Positions 23,159 through 34,330 of a stretch of DNA of 64,000 bases are shown one piece after another. The notes beneath the pieces were generated by a model. That model ran no database searches and was not told the DNA's origin. It saw only the letters and a program-made list of their open reading frames with translations. Position 1 is the stretch's first letter. Each line of letters opens with the position of its first letter. A program made the translations under genes and the position numbers. The DNA lies in contig NC_081411.1 of assembly GCF_030272615.1 (NCBI RefSeq), positions 161,955,089 through 162,019,088 on the forward strand. The letters run 5' to 3'. Origin of the DNA: Cryptomeria japonica. Taxonomy: Eukaryota; Streptophyta; Pinopsida; Cupressales; Cupressaceae.

Positions 23159-23369
23159 GGTGTGTGGGATATTACCGTTTAGAGTATGGCATGAACATAT
23201 AGGCTTTCTTTTACTAATTTTTTTATATATTTAGTAATATGTAAACTATACTTAATATAGTATAAAATTAGTAATATTTATTTTGTACAAGTTTTATTAT
23301 GTTGGGTTATAATTTTTATAAATTATAAAATTATCATTGGGTAAATGGGATTAGATACCAAGGAGGTTA

Positions 23370-24440
23370 TAATGAGAGTAATTCTATTCAACGACAATGA
23401 CCATTTACTTTTCCATGTACTCAATAAATTTTGAATGCACTCCACTACTAAGCTCCCATTCAACTTTGAATATCTCTTATCAATTAATCACATTCCCAAG
23501 TATCTATGGGGAGAGATATGAACCTCATAATCTAAGATATCTTAAATCTTGAATCTCTCAAGATAAATGTGTTTTTCAGAAAAATATATTGGATTAAAAT
23601 TTATTCACCTTTTGACTAGAAACCTTCTGATAATGCTCAAGAGCATTTTTAAAGTACCTCTATGAATTTAAGATGGGTAATCTTATCAATATACCCCCAA
23701 AAATAAAAACCAAAGAGTTTTTCCTCCCTCGCCTCCTTCTTCAAATATCTACCTAAAACTTCAACTAAAACAAGAAATAAAAAGTAAAAAATGGATCTTG
23801 TTATCTCAAACCCCTTAAAAATATAAATGACTATTTCAACTTCATTATTTGGGACATCATAGGAAATATAAGAGATACAAATATGAATCCATTCATACCA
23901 TGCATCATTAAAGTTTAAAATTACACATAATTTGAATGGGGAAATCCTAATACTCTATGCTAAGCCTTTTCTTGTTTAGCTTGATCAACAAACCTTCCCT
24001 TTTCCTATATTTTATTGTGTGCATGGTCATGTTGGTGATGATAACCTTGTCAAGAATTGATCTCCCTTTTAGAAAACTACTCTATTCTTATGATATAAAT
24101 TTCTCCAATCACTTCAACCTAGTAGAGATAGTCATAGCCACAATCCTATAACTCATATTTCATTATGTAATTGGCCTATACTCATTAAAATACTTTTACC
24201 TCCCTTAATTTTGACCCAATCCTCCTTTTGTTCTCATGAGGATTACCCATCATCGCTTTATTCCAATTCTTTTCCTATTACTTGATTTCTACCATTTTTT
24301 TTTTTGTAAAATGAACATCTTTCTATCCCAAAATTCCCTACTATCCCAATCCTTGACCTTATCCTCAAATCCTAAATACTTATACTCAAATAATGTTCCA
24401 TCTTGAATTGGATACCACAAAGCTTTAAAATTTTATTGAT
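23370..24440 (-). pseudogene. decayed LINE reverse transcriptase
   Basis: Minus-strand frames read like the L1-type RT of plants: FEDKVKDWDSREFWDRKMF upstream (24390-24330), then FNEYRPIT, then NDAWYEWIHICISYISY (about 23905-23855), then FYFLFLVLVEVLGRYLKK and FGFYFWGYIDKITHLKFI (about 23730-23670). The catalytic box after THLKFI is destroyed (E-V-L in place of A-D-D-T). Stops occur throughout. It fills most of the interval between duplication copies A and B. Confidence 0.6.
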
Positions 24441-24966
24441 GTTGATTGACCAAGATCGACCAATGGTCGAATCCCCCAAATGGAATAACTTCCAAGAAGA
24501 ATTTATCTAAATCTAGTAACTAGTTCTAATTAGTAAAAAAATTCCAATCGACTCAAGATTTTTTCATCTCTAGTCCTTTTTGTTATTCCTAATGAACCAG
24601 TAGTATTTTGGCTTCATATCAGTAAGTAAAAGTCTTCATAAAGACTCCTAAATTTTATTGTAGTCAGATTAAACAAAGACTCTTCTTCTTTCTTCTCCTC
24701 TATTTTTAACACAATGTTAACCCTGCCCTCTTCCCCACCCTCCCCCCACTCCCCCCTTAATAATCTATTCCTTGTCATCACGAGCATGTCTAAAATCTCT
24801 AATATAATCCCATGTATTTAATTTTTCTCTATCCAGAACTAGTTGAAGCACAAAAGAGACTATATTTTTCTTATTATTTCATGAGTCAAACAATATTGTA
24901 GTTAAACCCACATAAGAAATTGTATTTAAAAATACATTGGACAGAAGATAATATGTCTGTTACCTT

Positions 24967-27347
24967 AGACATTTTAAGTGCAACTATAATTTTATAGAAA
25001 TACATTTTATTATAAATAAATGTATTTTAATTAGCTAATAATATCCACATATATGATAATGAAGAATAATAGCATGTGAAAAACTAAAGGCTCTAACATG
25101 TATAATATAATAAAAATACACAATACTTATTGTAACTCAATCACAAATGCTTAAATATATTGGGAATAATGATATGAAAAATGACAATGGTATTACAATT
25201 ATTCATAATTTATGTTATAGACAATTTAAATACTTAGAATGATGAAGAAGGGTTAGAAAACTAGAGGATAATGAATAACAAGAAAATAAAATACAGGTCA
25301 AGTGAACTCTGACTAAATTCAACTTTTACACATGCCTAGAATTACATTTCCTTTTGGAGTATGCAATTTTTTACAGTACATTTGTCCATTAGTTTAGTGG
25401 ACTTATGCCACTTGATTATAAATGTATAATAAACAAACAGTAAAAAAATACCATGTTCTTACTAAGAAATCTAAGAAACAACAATAGCATGAAAATTAAA
25501 ACTTAGCAAACACAATAAATGATATAAAAAATTTATGTAGATAAAAATTTGCTAGTTAATCATATGTAATCTTATATGTAGACAACACAAATAAAAGAAA
25601 TAAAGATGACACACCTCCAAGAAAAAAAAGGAAACTTCTACAAAGAGATGCACAAGAAAAATCAATAATTTTCTAATGTAATATCTTAAAAAAATGATAA
25701 TATTATGAAAATGACAACCAAAATATTTTGGAATAAAAAAATTGAAGTATACAATATTTTACAATACATTTTCCCCTTAGTTTAGTTGACTTAGGCCACT
25801 AGATAATAAGGAAACTTCTTTGTTATACAAAGAGATGGACAAGAAAAATCAATAATTTTCTAGTACGATATCTTAAAAAAATTCATAATATCATGAACAT
25901 TAGAATGAGAAATATTTTGCAATAAATGTTTGAAGTATTAATTTTATTTTTAGTATGACGCCTAACGTGAAAATTAAAAGGAATAACTTTCACATACGTT
26001 GTTGTCATGGAAATCTAGGGTATGGATCAAGAAATAACATTCTCTTTTTTAAAAACTTTGTTTTCTCGTACACTTGGCCTTAGGATGCAGCATAGGCGGT
26101 GCGTATGCTGCATACCTAGATGCTGCAGACTTTTTAAGAGAATCTCAGAATATATATCTAACATTTGATGTGAGAGGTTGTGACAGCTTTGCGAATCAAC
26201 GTTGTCCATCTGCATACAGTAGTATGTGACATTCAATTCGAGGTTATCTACAGAGTTATCGCATAATTTTAGTATTACATCATCTGATGAGGTGTACGAG
26301 TTTGCGTGTAATGAACGCAGTGCATCTCTATAAATTAGCTTCAAGGAATTGGAAAGGTATGATGTTAGTTGGTAAGCATTAAGTTGTGTGTTGTGTGAAA
26401 TTCATTACCATATATTTTGTAAAACAGTTGCAATGGAATTCAAGAAGTGCACCAGGGATCCAATCCCGTTGCTATTTGGCGAGTGGCGTTTGGCTTCTGT
26501 TAAAGAAGTGAAGGACAATTTTCAACAGATTAAGAATCAAAATCTCCTTTGTGACTGGAGTATCCTACGTCTTTTGGATGGATGGATGGATGGCCCTCGC
26601 TATGGATGGAAAGTTGAGCAAAGCTACAAGAAAGGCATTGGGGAGATGCTTCTTGTTAAAACAAAGGCATTTAGAAAGGGAGGTAAGTTTTTCCGACCAT
26701 TAACGAACTTGTCAAATATTTGTTCAACTGCTTAACATCTTTAGTTCAACTTCATTTGATAAAAGCGTTTGAAACGACGTTGATTATCATCTGAATTCTA
26801 TGCAGATGGTGCACTCGTTCCGGAAATGTACTCTGGAGTTTACCTCACTGAAGAAGGACGAGATGCCGCTTTACTTTTCTCGATGGAAGATAAAATTGCT
26901 GAAATTATATACGTCATTTTCTCCATCTACACCAAGCCTGCGGAGCGTGAAGCCCAGTTCAGTTGCTTGATGAGTAAAATCACGCAGAATTCTGGGTTGA
27001 AGGCGTATTGATGGGCTGGCCTATCCGTCAATACTATTATAGTGTGAAATATTATTAGTGTGGTATTATTATAGTGTGGTATGTTTGTAATCTAATCATC
27101 TAAGCTTTGTTGAACATCTATACTAAATGATAATATTATGTTCTATGTGAGAGAGGAGTTTTTATTTTTGGGTGTGGTGGATATTACCATTTAGAGTATT
27201 GTAGATTTCTTTCTAATATGAACATGTAGACTTTCTTTTAATAATTTTTTTATATATTTAGTAATATGTAAAATATACTTAATATAATATAAAATTAGTA
27301 ATATTTATTTTGTACAAGTTTTATTATGTTTGGTTATAATTTTGATA
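24967..27347. repeat. segmental duplication, copy B (unrearranged)
   Basis: This copy lacks the Copia fragment and internal repeat of copy A, so it shows the older arrangement. The 3' part (27040-27347) is also related to 33040-33470 in reverse and to a short stretch at 29019-29085, so this tail belongs to a dispersed family. Confidence 0.9.
26311..27011 (+). CDS. candidate three-exon gene, unknown 168 aa product
   Basis: Exon 1 is 26311-26356 (ATG; MNAVHLYKLASRNWK), intron 1 is 26357-26427 (GTATGA...AAACAG, 71 bp), exon 2 is 26428-26682, intron 2 is 26683-26805 (GTAAGT...TATGCAG, 123 bp), and exon 3 is 26806-27011 ending in TGA. Both introns are phase 1 and the joined frame has no stop. Recognisable stretches are DPIPLLFGEWRLASVKEV and DWSILRLLDGWMDGPRYG in exon 2, and EMYSGVYLTEEGRDAALLF in exon 3. 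The product is soluble-looking, with no signal peptide, membrane helix or motif that I can name. The start is uncertain: the frame is open back to about 26230 without another ATG, so exons further upstream may exist and this could be the 3' part of a longer gene carried by a duplication. A broken copy lies at 21569-22991. I do not assign a function. Confidence 0.5.
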
Positions 27348-28339
27348 AGTTTGAGTAAGAATAATATGAATGAAACATTTAGTAATTTTTTAGAACTTTC
27401 ACAAAAAAGAGAGATTTCTTTTAAAAGAATCAATACATAGAAGAGAATTTAAAATCTTAGAATAGTCCTCTTTTCAAGTATTGTATAATATCAATATTAA
27501 TAGTACATGTAAATTGTTTAAAATGGATATATGTTCATCCTATCAAATACTATAATAATATAATGAATATTTAAGATAATATACATTTCATCTCAATATG
27601 TAACATAGAGTTTCTCTTACAATGACATGTTTTGAGTCATAAATTACATTTATATTACATGTGACAGCTTCTATGTTTTTATAATAAAGAAATGAGATTG
27701 TTTCTTCATACTCTATGTGTAGTATAACAAATCAAAAATTTGATCCATTTTTAAAATCTAAACGGTAATGAAAGTGTAGACCATAGAAAATATAGATGGT
27801 TAAGTCTTTAGATAAACAAGTAGAATATAATTGCATTTAAGAATTCACTAAATATAATTAACTTTTAAAAATAGGATGGTCAAAAGAGGGTCGTGACCTA
27901 TTAAATTTAAAAATACAAAACATCATACAACAATTTTAGATGGTGTGACAATTTTATAAATCAAGAATATTATATAGAGTTGTAGGAATATAAGGTTTGA
28001 CACAATATATTATTATAGTTTAGAGAGATTTTAGAGTAATAGGAATTTGTCTCTTAGTAGATGTGAACATCAAATAGTTGAAAGAGGCTAGATATTAAGT
28101 GGCAGAGGATGTCAACGCATTTTTGCTAGTTTGATATATTTTAAGAAGTGATTATTAGAAAATCATTTTCATTTAATATGAAGAACTCACACAATATATT
28201 TATTAGTTGTGCTGAAATTAAAGTGAGTTCCATTTAGATCGTATGCAAAAAATTTAGCAATATAACATCAGAAATTTGACATGGGGCACAAACTTAGAAG
28301 TATGTTGCTACACTAATAAGGAAAATGATAAATAAATAT
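27348..28339. other. AT-rich, no gene
   Basis: 27348-27620 still shows weak similarity to the reverse of 33040-33180 (for example AGAGATTTCTTTTAAAAGAATC against AGAAAAATCTCTTTAAAAGAAT). The rest shows nothing I can name. Confidence 0.35.
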
Positions 28340-28885
28340 TGAATAATAGCAATGATAAACAAATTAACATAATACTTGGTTTGGGTGTTCCTTTGGGTTC
28401 CTTTCCCTATGACTTTGGAGGCTCTTTTTTTTTATCTTGTATTGTGGGCCTCCTTTGTGATGGATGTTCTTGTTGCCTCTACTTTGTTGGCCTCTATGGA
28501 CTTTCTCTAGGAGGGATCTATTGGAACTTGCCATGAATTTTTGGCTTCTTCCTCTATTATTGTGTGATTTGTCTCATCTGCTCCTCGGTCTTTGGCTTTT
28601 ATTGTCCTATCTTAAGGAAGCCTTGAAAAACCCTTTTCTCATATTTGTTTATTAGGTTTAGTCTAATGGCTTTGGCCTTCTAATTTCATAGCAGTTCTTT
28701 TATGCTTAGCTTGTGTTGTATGGCTATGGGGTGTTTGCTAGTTTATTGTATAATATTTTGATACAACATCCTTCTTTGAGTGGATTTTCCAAGCCCAAAA
28801 AATTTAAGGGTCTTGGATCCCTTCAAAACCTTTTGTTTGCGGTTTTGGGTCAGCCTCAAAACATTCTTTTTCCTTAATTAGAAAG
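28340..28885 (+). mobile_element. LINE 3' terminal fragment
   Basis: The stretch is T/G-rich on the plus strand (many TTTG, CTTT and GGCTTT words) and ends with GGGTCTTGGATCCCTTCAAA and ACC. The end of the large LINE at 36650 has CAGGGGCCCTTCAAAACCCG in the same place, with CCCTTCAAAACC shared. I infer a decayed LINE 3' untranslated region. No ORF2 remains and no clear A-tail or TSD is visible. Confidence 0.4.
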
Positions 28886-29018
28886 ATAATATTAATCCAA
28901 TGTGAAGATTAGTTATTGAAAAAATTCAAAATGGAATCACATTGTTAAAAATGAAACAATTAAGATTGTTTACATTTAAGTGAAGAGGGGAATTGGATCA
29001 ATTTATGACATTGAAATT

Positions 29019-29085
29019 GTTTTGAACATCCATACTAAGGAATAATATTATGTTTTGTGTGAAAAAGAGTTTCTATTTTGGAATT
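29019..29085 (+). repeat. dispersed repeat, copy D
   Basis: TTTTGAACATCCATACTAAG and ATAATATTATGTTTTGTGTG match the tail of duplication copies A (about 23090-23140) and B (about 27110-27165). Confidence 0.7.
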
Positions 29086-29184
29086 ACAAATAGAGATGAT
29101 CCCCTTATGAATAGTCCTTGCATTTATGAACAAAAGATAAGAGATACTTTAATTGGTAATGGGTTAGCACTTAACATTTGATGT

Positions 29185-29342
29185 TTAGAGTCCAAGGGGT
29201 TGCACTTAACTAGTTAAAATAATGGGTTCTCACTGTGGAGACCCTAGTTCGATTCCCAATAGGGACATTGGAAGTGGAATTCTAAGTTGTCACTCTTGGC
29301 CTTCCATAGGATGGGGGAGGTCTTGGGTCAATCTAATCAAAC

Positions 29343-29431
<89 letters not shown>

Positions 29432-29534
29432 TCAAAGATATGTAATGGGGATGGGACCGCCTACTGCATCCCCACTAGTTCATAGCTCCAGTCAAAAGCT
29501 ATTCAGGCTTCAGCCAATTACCGATTAAAAAAAA
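29185..29534 (+). mobile_element. tRNA-derived SINE with 12 bp TSD
   Basis: The element is flanked by AACATTTGATGT at 29173-29184 and 29535-29546. Its head has a Pol III B box GTTCGATTCC (about 29248-29257) and an A-box-like GCACTTAACTAGTTAAA about 45 bp upstream. The 3' end is an A-run preceded by CCGATT. A long AAT microsatellite sits inside it. I infer a tRNA-like SINE that would be transcribed by RNA polymerase III and moved by a LINE. The long internal microsatellite is unusual in position. Confidence 0.75.
29342..29431. repeat. (AAT)n microsatellite
   Basis: About 30 units of AAT/ATA with one interruption (ATGATA near 29384). It lies inside the SINE. Confidence 0.97.
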
Positions 29535-29554
29535 AACATTTGATGTGTTGACTT

Positions 29555-29830
29555 ATTAGATAAAATAAATTGTGATTATTCTTCCATTCAACTTCATAGT
29601 CTTTGTGTTTGTGGCTCTGGTAATGTTCCTAGAGGGTCACTTGTTATGGTCATATTACCTATCAAATTAGGACTTGTAACTTTACCTACTCCTATTCATA
29701 TCATCCCCAATCATCTTGATTATAACCTTCTTCGAGGTCGATCATGGATTCATGCTATGAAAGAAGTTCCTTCTACCCTTCATCATATGATAAAATTCAT
29801 CTATAACAATGAATTTTGAACACATAATGG
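29555..29830 (+). pseudogene. Ty3/gypsy protease C-terminus fragment
   Basis: Plus strand: GNVPRGSLVMVILPIKLG, then TPIHIIPNHLDYNLLRGRSW, then IHAMKEVPSTLHHMIKFIYN. The Y-N-L-L-x-G-R-x-W-I-H-x-M-K-x-V-P-S-T pattern is the conserved end of Ty3 proteases; the Tat element here has the same motif at about 51180. The fragment is alone and stops soon after. Confidence 0.75.
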
Positions 29831-30194
29831 CTAATCATAATCCTTATAATCTCATTCATGATGATGTGGGATGCATTTTGGGTATGTCCACCAAGATGTG
29901 GCACCAAAAGATGGTCTTAAGATGCCATTTTTTTTTTTTTTTCTGAAATCAGCAAAGTCTAAACTTCAATGATAAATTGAACATAGTTACACTCCAGATT
30001 TGAAAATGTAACAAGAAGAAGAGTTAGAGTGCTTCGACTCTGCTTTCTAAACTACTAATTTGTTTCGAAAATGGTGGAGATTAAGATCTTCAAAAAGGGG
30101 GCCACAAAAAGTGGTCCTATTTTTATGTAAAAAACATAACATAGTGTTTGTTATGGGCCCTAACTATTACCTCTGTTTTAGAATTTGGAAAGAG
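29831..30194. other. no gene seen
   Basis: 29831-29910 may still belong to the Ty3 fragment (frame HIMANHNPYNLIHDDVG). After the T-run at 29929-29942 nothing is recognisable. Confidence 0.3.
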
Positions 30195-30540
30195 CATAAC
30201 TAGTATTGCTTTAAATATCAAACAAAGTTAGAGATATTCATAAATAGATATATAGATTCGTATTTCTTAGGAATGACTAAGATAGATCACAAGACTATAA
30301 GGATCATATTATCTTGGATCCATATTGTGTTAGTTTTTTCATATTCACCACATTCTACCATGGTGAAAAATAGAAGATCTTAAAGTTATTTTGGTAGAAT
30401 CCCAACATCTAACAAAACATTTGCATCCTTGAATGCATCAAAACTTGGTTTTTGAGATCTGACTACTTATGATAACCTCATTAAATTTCAACAAGGTTAT
30501 GAGAACCTTTTCAAAGGTTCTCACCCAATGGTTCTTATTG
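30195..30540. repeat. dispersed repeat, copy 1
   Basis: Matches 34661-35062 in the same orientation: both contain GGAATGACTAAGA, GATCACAAGA, CATATTCACCA, CATTCTACCA or ATTCTACCA, GATAACCTCATTAAA or GACAACCTCATTAAA, and TATGAGAACCTTTT. Origin unknown. Confidence 0.75.
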
Positions 30541-31469
30541 CATGTCACCATATATGTCACCAATGATTCTTCTTAGATTTCACCATAGAGGAAAAATTGA
30601 AACATCTATAGCAAATTAAATGGTAAAAAGATATTTGTTATCCTTATTTTTGTGTTCTTTCACTTGAGTATTTTGTTGCAGTGTCAATGCATTCTAATAT
30701 TTTAAGTTTTGCGTATCCTAATTCTATTAGTTCCCAATGTCTTTGGGATAATAGTAAGGTCTTTAGATTGGTACTCCAATAATCATGGTTCTGTTTGTGT
30801 TTTTGTTGTTACCAATAATCATGGTTGTGTTTGTGTCTAGTAAACAATAAAAGCTGAAATGATAAACCTTTACTATTAGTCATCTAGAGGTAATTTTTTT
30901 CTCGGACTTTGCTACCTGCACAAACAAAATTCATGCAATCTTCTTTGATACCAATTTAAAGATTATGATAATGTTAAAACACTCATAGAATTCTGAAAGA
31001 ATATAGAGAAAGAGAGTGAAAACATATTTTTCGTGTGCAAACTTAAAAATTACTAAACCATAGAACTTGATATTGAGAAAAGAATAAAACTAAAAATGAA
31101 AACAAAAGTAATGCATCTACTGTTTAAACATTAAAAGCATGATACCAATGAAGTCATTATTAGGAAGATAAAAAACATATGCTTATCAACATAGCTTGCT
31201 GACTATAGATTCAAAACAAAACAAAAAATAGCAGAGATATCATTTCTGACTCAGCATCATCTATATCATGATCTCCAATGTAACAATTTAATCACCAATC
31301 CAGCATGTCAACCTCTTCTTCAATCCATCACTTATTTTTTCACCTCTTAGGGCAAGTCATTATGTATCAGATTGGAAAGTTTATCTTCTTTCTATAACAT
31401 CAATACTTGTAAACACAAAGAATGACTCCGAGAGTGAGACTCATAGCTCTATTTTGATGGCAAATCAAT
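30541..31469. other. no gene seen
   Basis: AT-rich. Two near-identical phrases around AATAATCATGGTT occur at 30778 and 30813. No coding frame is supported. Confidence 0.3.
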
Positions 31470-31645
31470 TTCAATACATTACTGTCTATACCGTTCATGT
31501 CATTACCGTCAGATCTGAAATCAATTGCACGTTTACCAGATACAACTTGTAACACCAGAATTCTAAAGCTGTAAATGTGTACTTTACAACTTAGAATAAA
31601 GACATTATATAGTGATATAGCCCATGGTACCTGTACCACATTATC
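31470..31645 (-). pseudogene. receptor-like kinase exon fragment
   Basis: The minus strand has GTGTMGYI in one frame (about 31645-31615) and then, after a shift, VHIYSFRILVLQVVSGKRA with IDF following (about 31585-31500). In plant receptor-like kinases, G-T-x-G-Y-M-A-P-E-Y is followed by K-x-D-V-Y-S-F-G-V-x-V-L-E-x-V-S-G-K-R. The A-P-E-Y part is missing and the conserved D-V-Y-S-F-G reads H-I-Y-S-F-R. It is a short broken exon, probably captured or left by duplication. Confidence 0.65.
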
Positions 31646-31703
31646 GTATGCGATAAGGATAAGTAAATACAAAGAGATGAAATATACTTTATTGCTTCTA
31701 TCC

Positions 31704-32246
31704 TTAAAGAAAAAATATTTGAGAAAATGAAATTTTTACTTTATACAAAGTGCACCAATCAGTGAAGCTTTCGAGTTTCCTTTTAAACCTGTTTGTTTCT
31801 TTCTCTAATTCATTAAGAGTGAAGAGAATTGGTGGCCCTCCAAAGTCATGCTCTATACTAAACAAAGACAGTTGGCTTTTGTCCGAGCAAATTCCAAGAA
31901 CTACTTTCTTAACCAGACCAGCCAAGAGAGGTTTTAATGACTTTACTTGGTATCCTCCATTATTTTTCTTCACCAGCTTCTTCCCTTCCTTACCTTTTAG
32001 AAAAAAGTTCATTGCAGTCTCTACGGATTGTAAGTCCCAAAAAATACTCCTCCCTACAATAGAGAGCCACATAATCTTTGCATTTAGTTCTTCATAGATG
32101 TCAATGCCCTTGCTATGAATAGAAAGTTTACGATTCTTCCAGTTTTTCCACAAAAGCTCTATAGCCTTCGGGTTATAGCCATGGACATGCTCGAAGTAAG
32201 AAATAACCCCCTTTTGAGGATGCTCCAAATCTCCTCTTTCTACCTG
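31704..32246 (-). pseudogene. transposon-associated ORF, unknown plant family
   Basis: After a good acceptor (minus strand TTTTTTTTGATGATGTCAG at about 32265-32247) a frame runs open for about 180 codons. Text includes GVISYFEHVHGYNPKAIELL, IDIYEELNAKIMWLSIVG, MNFFLKGKEGKKLVKKNNGG and KPLLAGLVKKVVLGICSDKS. I believe it is distantly related to the ORF at 36850-38530: the pattern 'basic start, L-x-I-x-S, x-E-x-x-x-A, S-x-x-G-x-x-F, S-V, F, E-x-K-K-L-V' is shared. It may belong to the 'putative plant transposon protein' family (PF20167), which I name from memory only. No ATG begins the frame, so it is an internal or 3' exon. Nothing like a catalytic site is visible. Confidence 0.45.
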
Positions 32247-33039
32247 ACATCATCAAAAAAAATGAGATCTTGTCTATTCCTATTTCTGCCCATGATTGAA
32301 CACAACCACAAATGTCCAGAAAGTAGTTTGCCTCAAAGCCTAGCATACCACTTCATGAACACTTTCTTACAACAAACCACTATATCCTTCCTACAACCAG
32401 CCACTTTTTGGGAGCTAGGAAAGTAAAAATAGGAGTAAAAAATGCTCACAATCAATGTGGCAATAATTAAATGGCTTAGCAGGAGATGATAGAATTGCCA
32501 AATGTCATCATTAAGGAAATGACCCTCCAAAATACCATTAAGAAATTATCATTCTTCGAGCATATCGCCATTCCCTTTCAATTAAGTTCTTACGCACTCG
32601 AGACAGCTATATTAACACAGAAATTTGCTGGCAAATTTCTTTCCTTGAAATATGAGATATAAAAACATTATCAAAGTTTTGAATAATCTGTTGATAAAGT
32701 CCTCAATCAAAGTATTAGTTGACTAGCTAGGATTTTGAGACCCCTTCAAGCAATCGATAATTTTCACACACTCACCATATCATTTATTCATACTATATGT
32801 TTGATTCATATTATTCTAGCTCAAATTTATAAAAATTAAAATCAAATATAGGAAAGATTATATAAAATAATTAATGCTTATTACATATTATATTTATAAT
32901 TTAAAGATATCAGTTGTATTCAAATCGTCATATGTACCTTCTATAATCTACCTTTAAACTATAGATTTCTCCAATAATAGAATTTTTATACTACATATAT
33001 TTTGTTTTCTAGTATAGAAGGCCCAATTAAAAACGTATA
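32247..33039. other. no gene seen
   Basis: Probable intron or flank of the ORF at 31704, then AT-rich sequence. Confidence 0.3.
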
Positions 33040-33470
33040 GATGAGCTATTCACATTGTCATGATACAATGCTCAAAAGAACTATTATGGGCTATGATTTT
33101 AATTTCTCTTAAATACTAATTCTTTTAAAGAGATTTTTCTCTTCCTTTCTAATTATAAATAAAAAGTTAATATTTTTTGTTGATAGTCTTCTTGGTGAAA
33201 TTTATAAAAATTTTAACCAAACAAAATAAAAAATTAAAAAATTAAATATTATGTTTAACATATTACTAAATATATAAATAAGTATTAAAATAAAGTCTAT
33301 ATATTCATATTCTAGATAAATCTACCATACTCTAATTTGTAATATCCACCGCACTCAAAAGTGGAAACTCTTTTTTTCACATGGAACATAATATTATGAC
33401 TTAGTATAGGTGTTCAACAAAGCTAAGATTATTTACATGACAAAAATACCACACTAGAATAATAATCTTT
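33040..33470 (-). repeat. dispersed repeat, copy C (reverse orientation)
   Basis: The reverse complement matches the tail of duplication copies A and B: TAGCTTTGTTGAACAC, CATAATATTATGTTCCATGT, GTGGATATTAC, ATATATTTAGTAATATGT. Divergence is clearly higher than between A and B. Similarity runs beyond the A/B breakpoint at 27347. Confidence 0.7.
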
Positions 33471-33959
33471 CCATCTATTCAAATATGTTTGAAAGTGACT
33501 TTTTAGTTAATAATATTTTATATCTGCAACTACACAAGTACTCACAATTAATCTTTTTAGAATAATATTCATTTATACGTATTGTTTTAAATTATATTAG
33601 CAGAGAGAGGGCTCTAAACCCTACAAAACAACAAAATCAGAGAGTATCATCAAAAAAATTTGGCATCACACAACTAGAGCAACAAAACCACATCCACCTC
33701 TCTTGGAAGTAAAAAAAAATCATCATGTCAACATAACTAAACACACTGTTTTGATCAAGCCACCATCTACCTAAAGTATAACTATGAATAACTATACATA
33801 AAGAGTCCATGAACATAGCAAAGTAGATAGTTTTAGTAAAAGTTTGAAGAATACAACACACAAGCCTATTCAAAAAAGCTTCATTATAACACCTATGCCT
33901 AACTATATTAGATATCATCAAAATAAAAATAAAAACATAAATTTCTTAATCTTCCCTAA

Positions 33960-34330
33960 TGAGGTTCCAGTTTCGCTCTAGCCACTACACTTATTCATTT
34001 TAGATCTCTAGGGGAAGTGTCTCATCATTATTGTCATCCTTGTCTAGTTTGCCTTGCTTTGAAAACTTCCTAACTTTCTTTTTCATCCTGCTCTATCCAA
34101 AAAAAAATCCCATAGTTGCTTTCCTCATAATTCCATCGGTGATGGTGCACAAAGTGCTTAAGGAGTTTCCCCTTTGATGATATCACTACCTCTACTCTTG
34201 GATTTTTGCTTCAAGGTTCATCACCCTAACTTGTAGTTTAGTTATTGGGTTTTGCATCTTCTTAGTGTCGCCCTTCTCCACACTAGAGTGATATTGTCTC
34301 ATTTCTTTCGTAGCTATGTAAGCTCTAAGA
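33960..34330 (-). pseudogene. weak coiled-coil coding remnant
   Basis: The minus strand reads KEMRQYHSSVEKGDTKKMQN and then PITKLQVRVMNLEAKI (34305-34200), a heptad-like stretch, followed by stops and shifts. The family is unknown; such segments occur at the ends of transposon-associated ORFs like that at 31704, but the link is inference. Confidence 0.3.

Larger units (their letters stand above)
20108..23321. repeat. segmental duplication, copy A (rearranged)
   Basis: Similarity with 24967-27347 begins at about AGACAT/TAAGTGCAACTATAATTTT and ends near TTATTATGTTGGGTTATAATTTT. Copy A differs in carrying about 830 extra bp. A 372 bp unit (21473-21844) is repeated at 22307-22684, with a Copia RNase H fragment between the two. 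Identity is high throughout, including AT-rich non-coding parts, so the duplication is younger than most elements here. Confidence 0.9.

Noticed and set aside
24270-24310. Poly(T) run as a LINE A-tail
   Set aside because: It lies inside a readable LINE RT frame and no element end or TSD is next to it.
26027-26344. 105-codon minus ORF in duplication copy B as a gene
   Set aside because: It starts inside the first exon of the plus-strand candidate gene. The copy A equivalent is split into two frames, so it is not conserved as a protein.
20108-27347. Helitron carrying gene fragments
   Set aside because: No convincing TC start, CTRR end or 3' hairpin could be placed at the limits of either copy, so I keep it as a segmental duplication.
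29222-29485. 87-codon ORF rich in Asn
   Set aside because: It is an AAT microsatellite inside a SINE read as poly-Asn.
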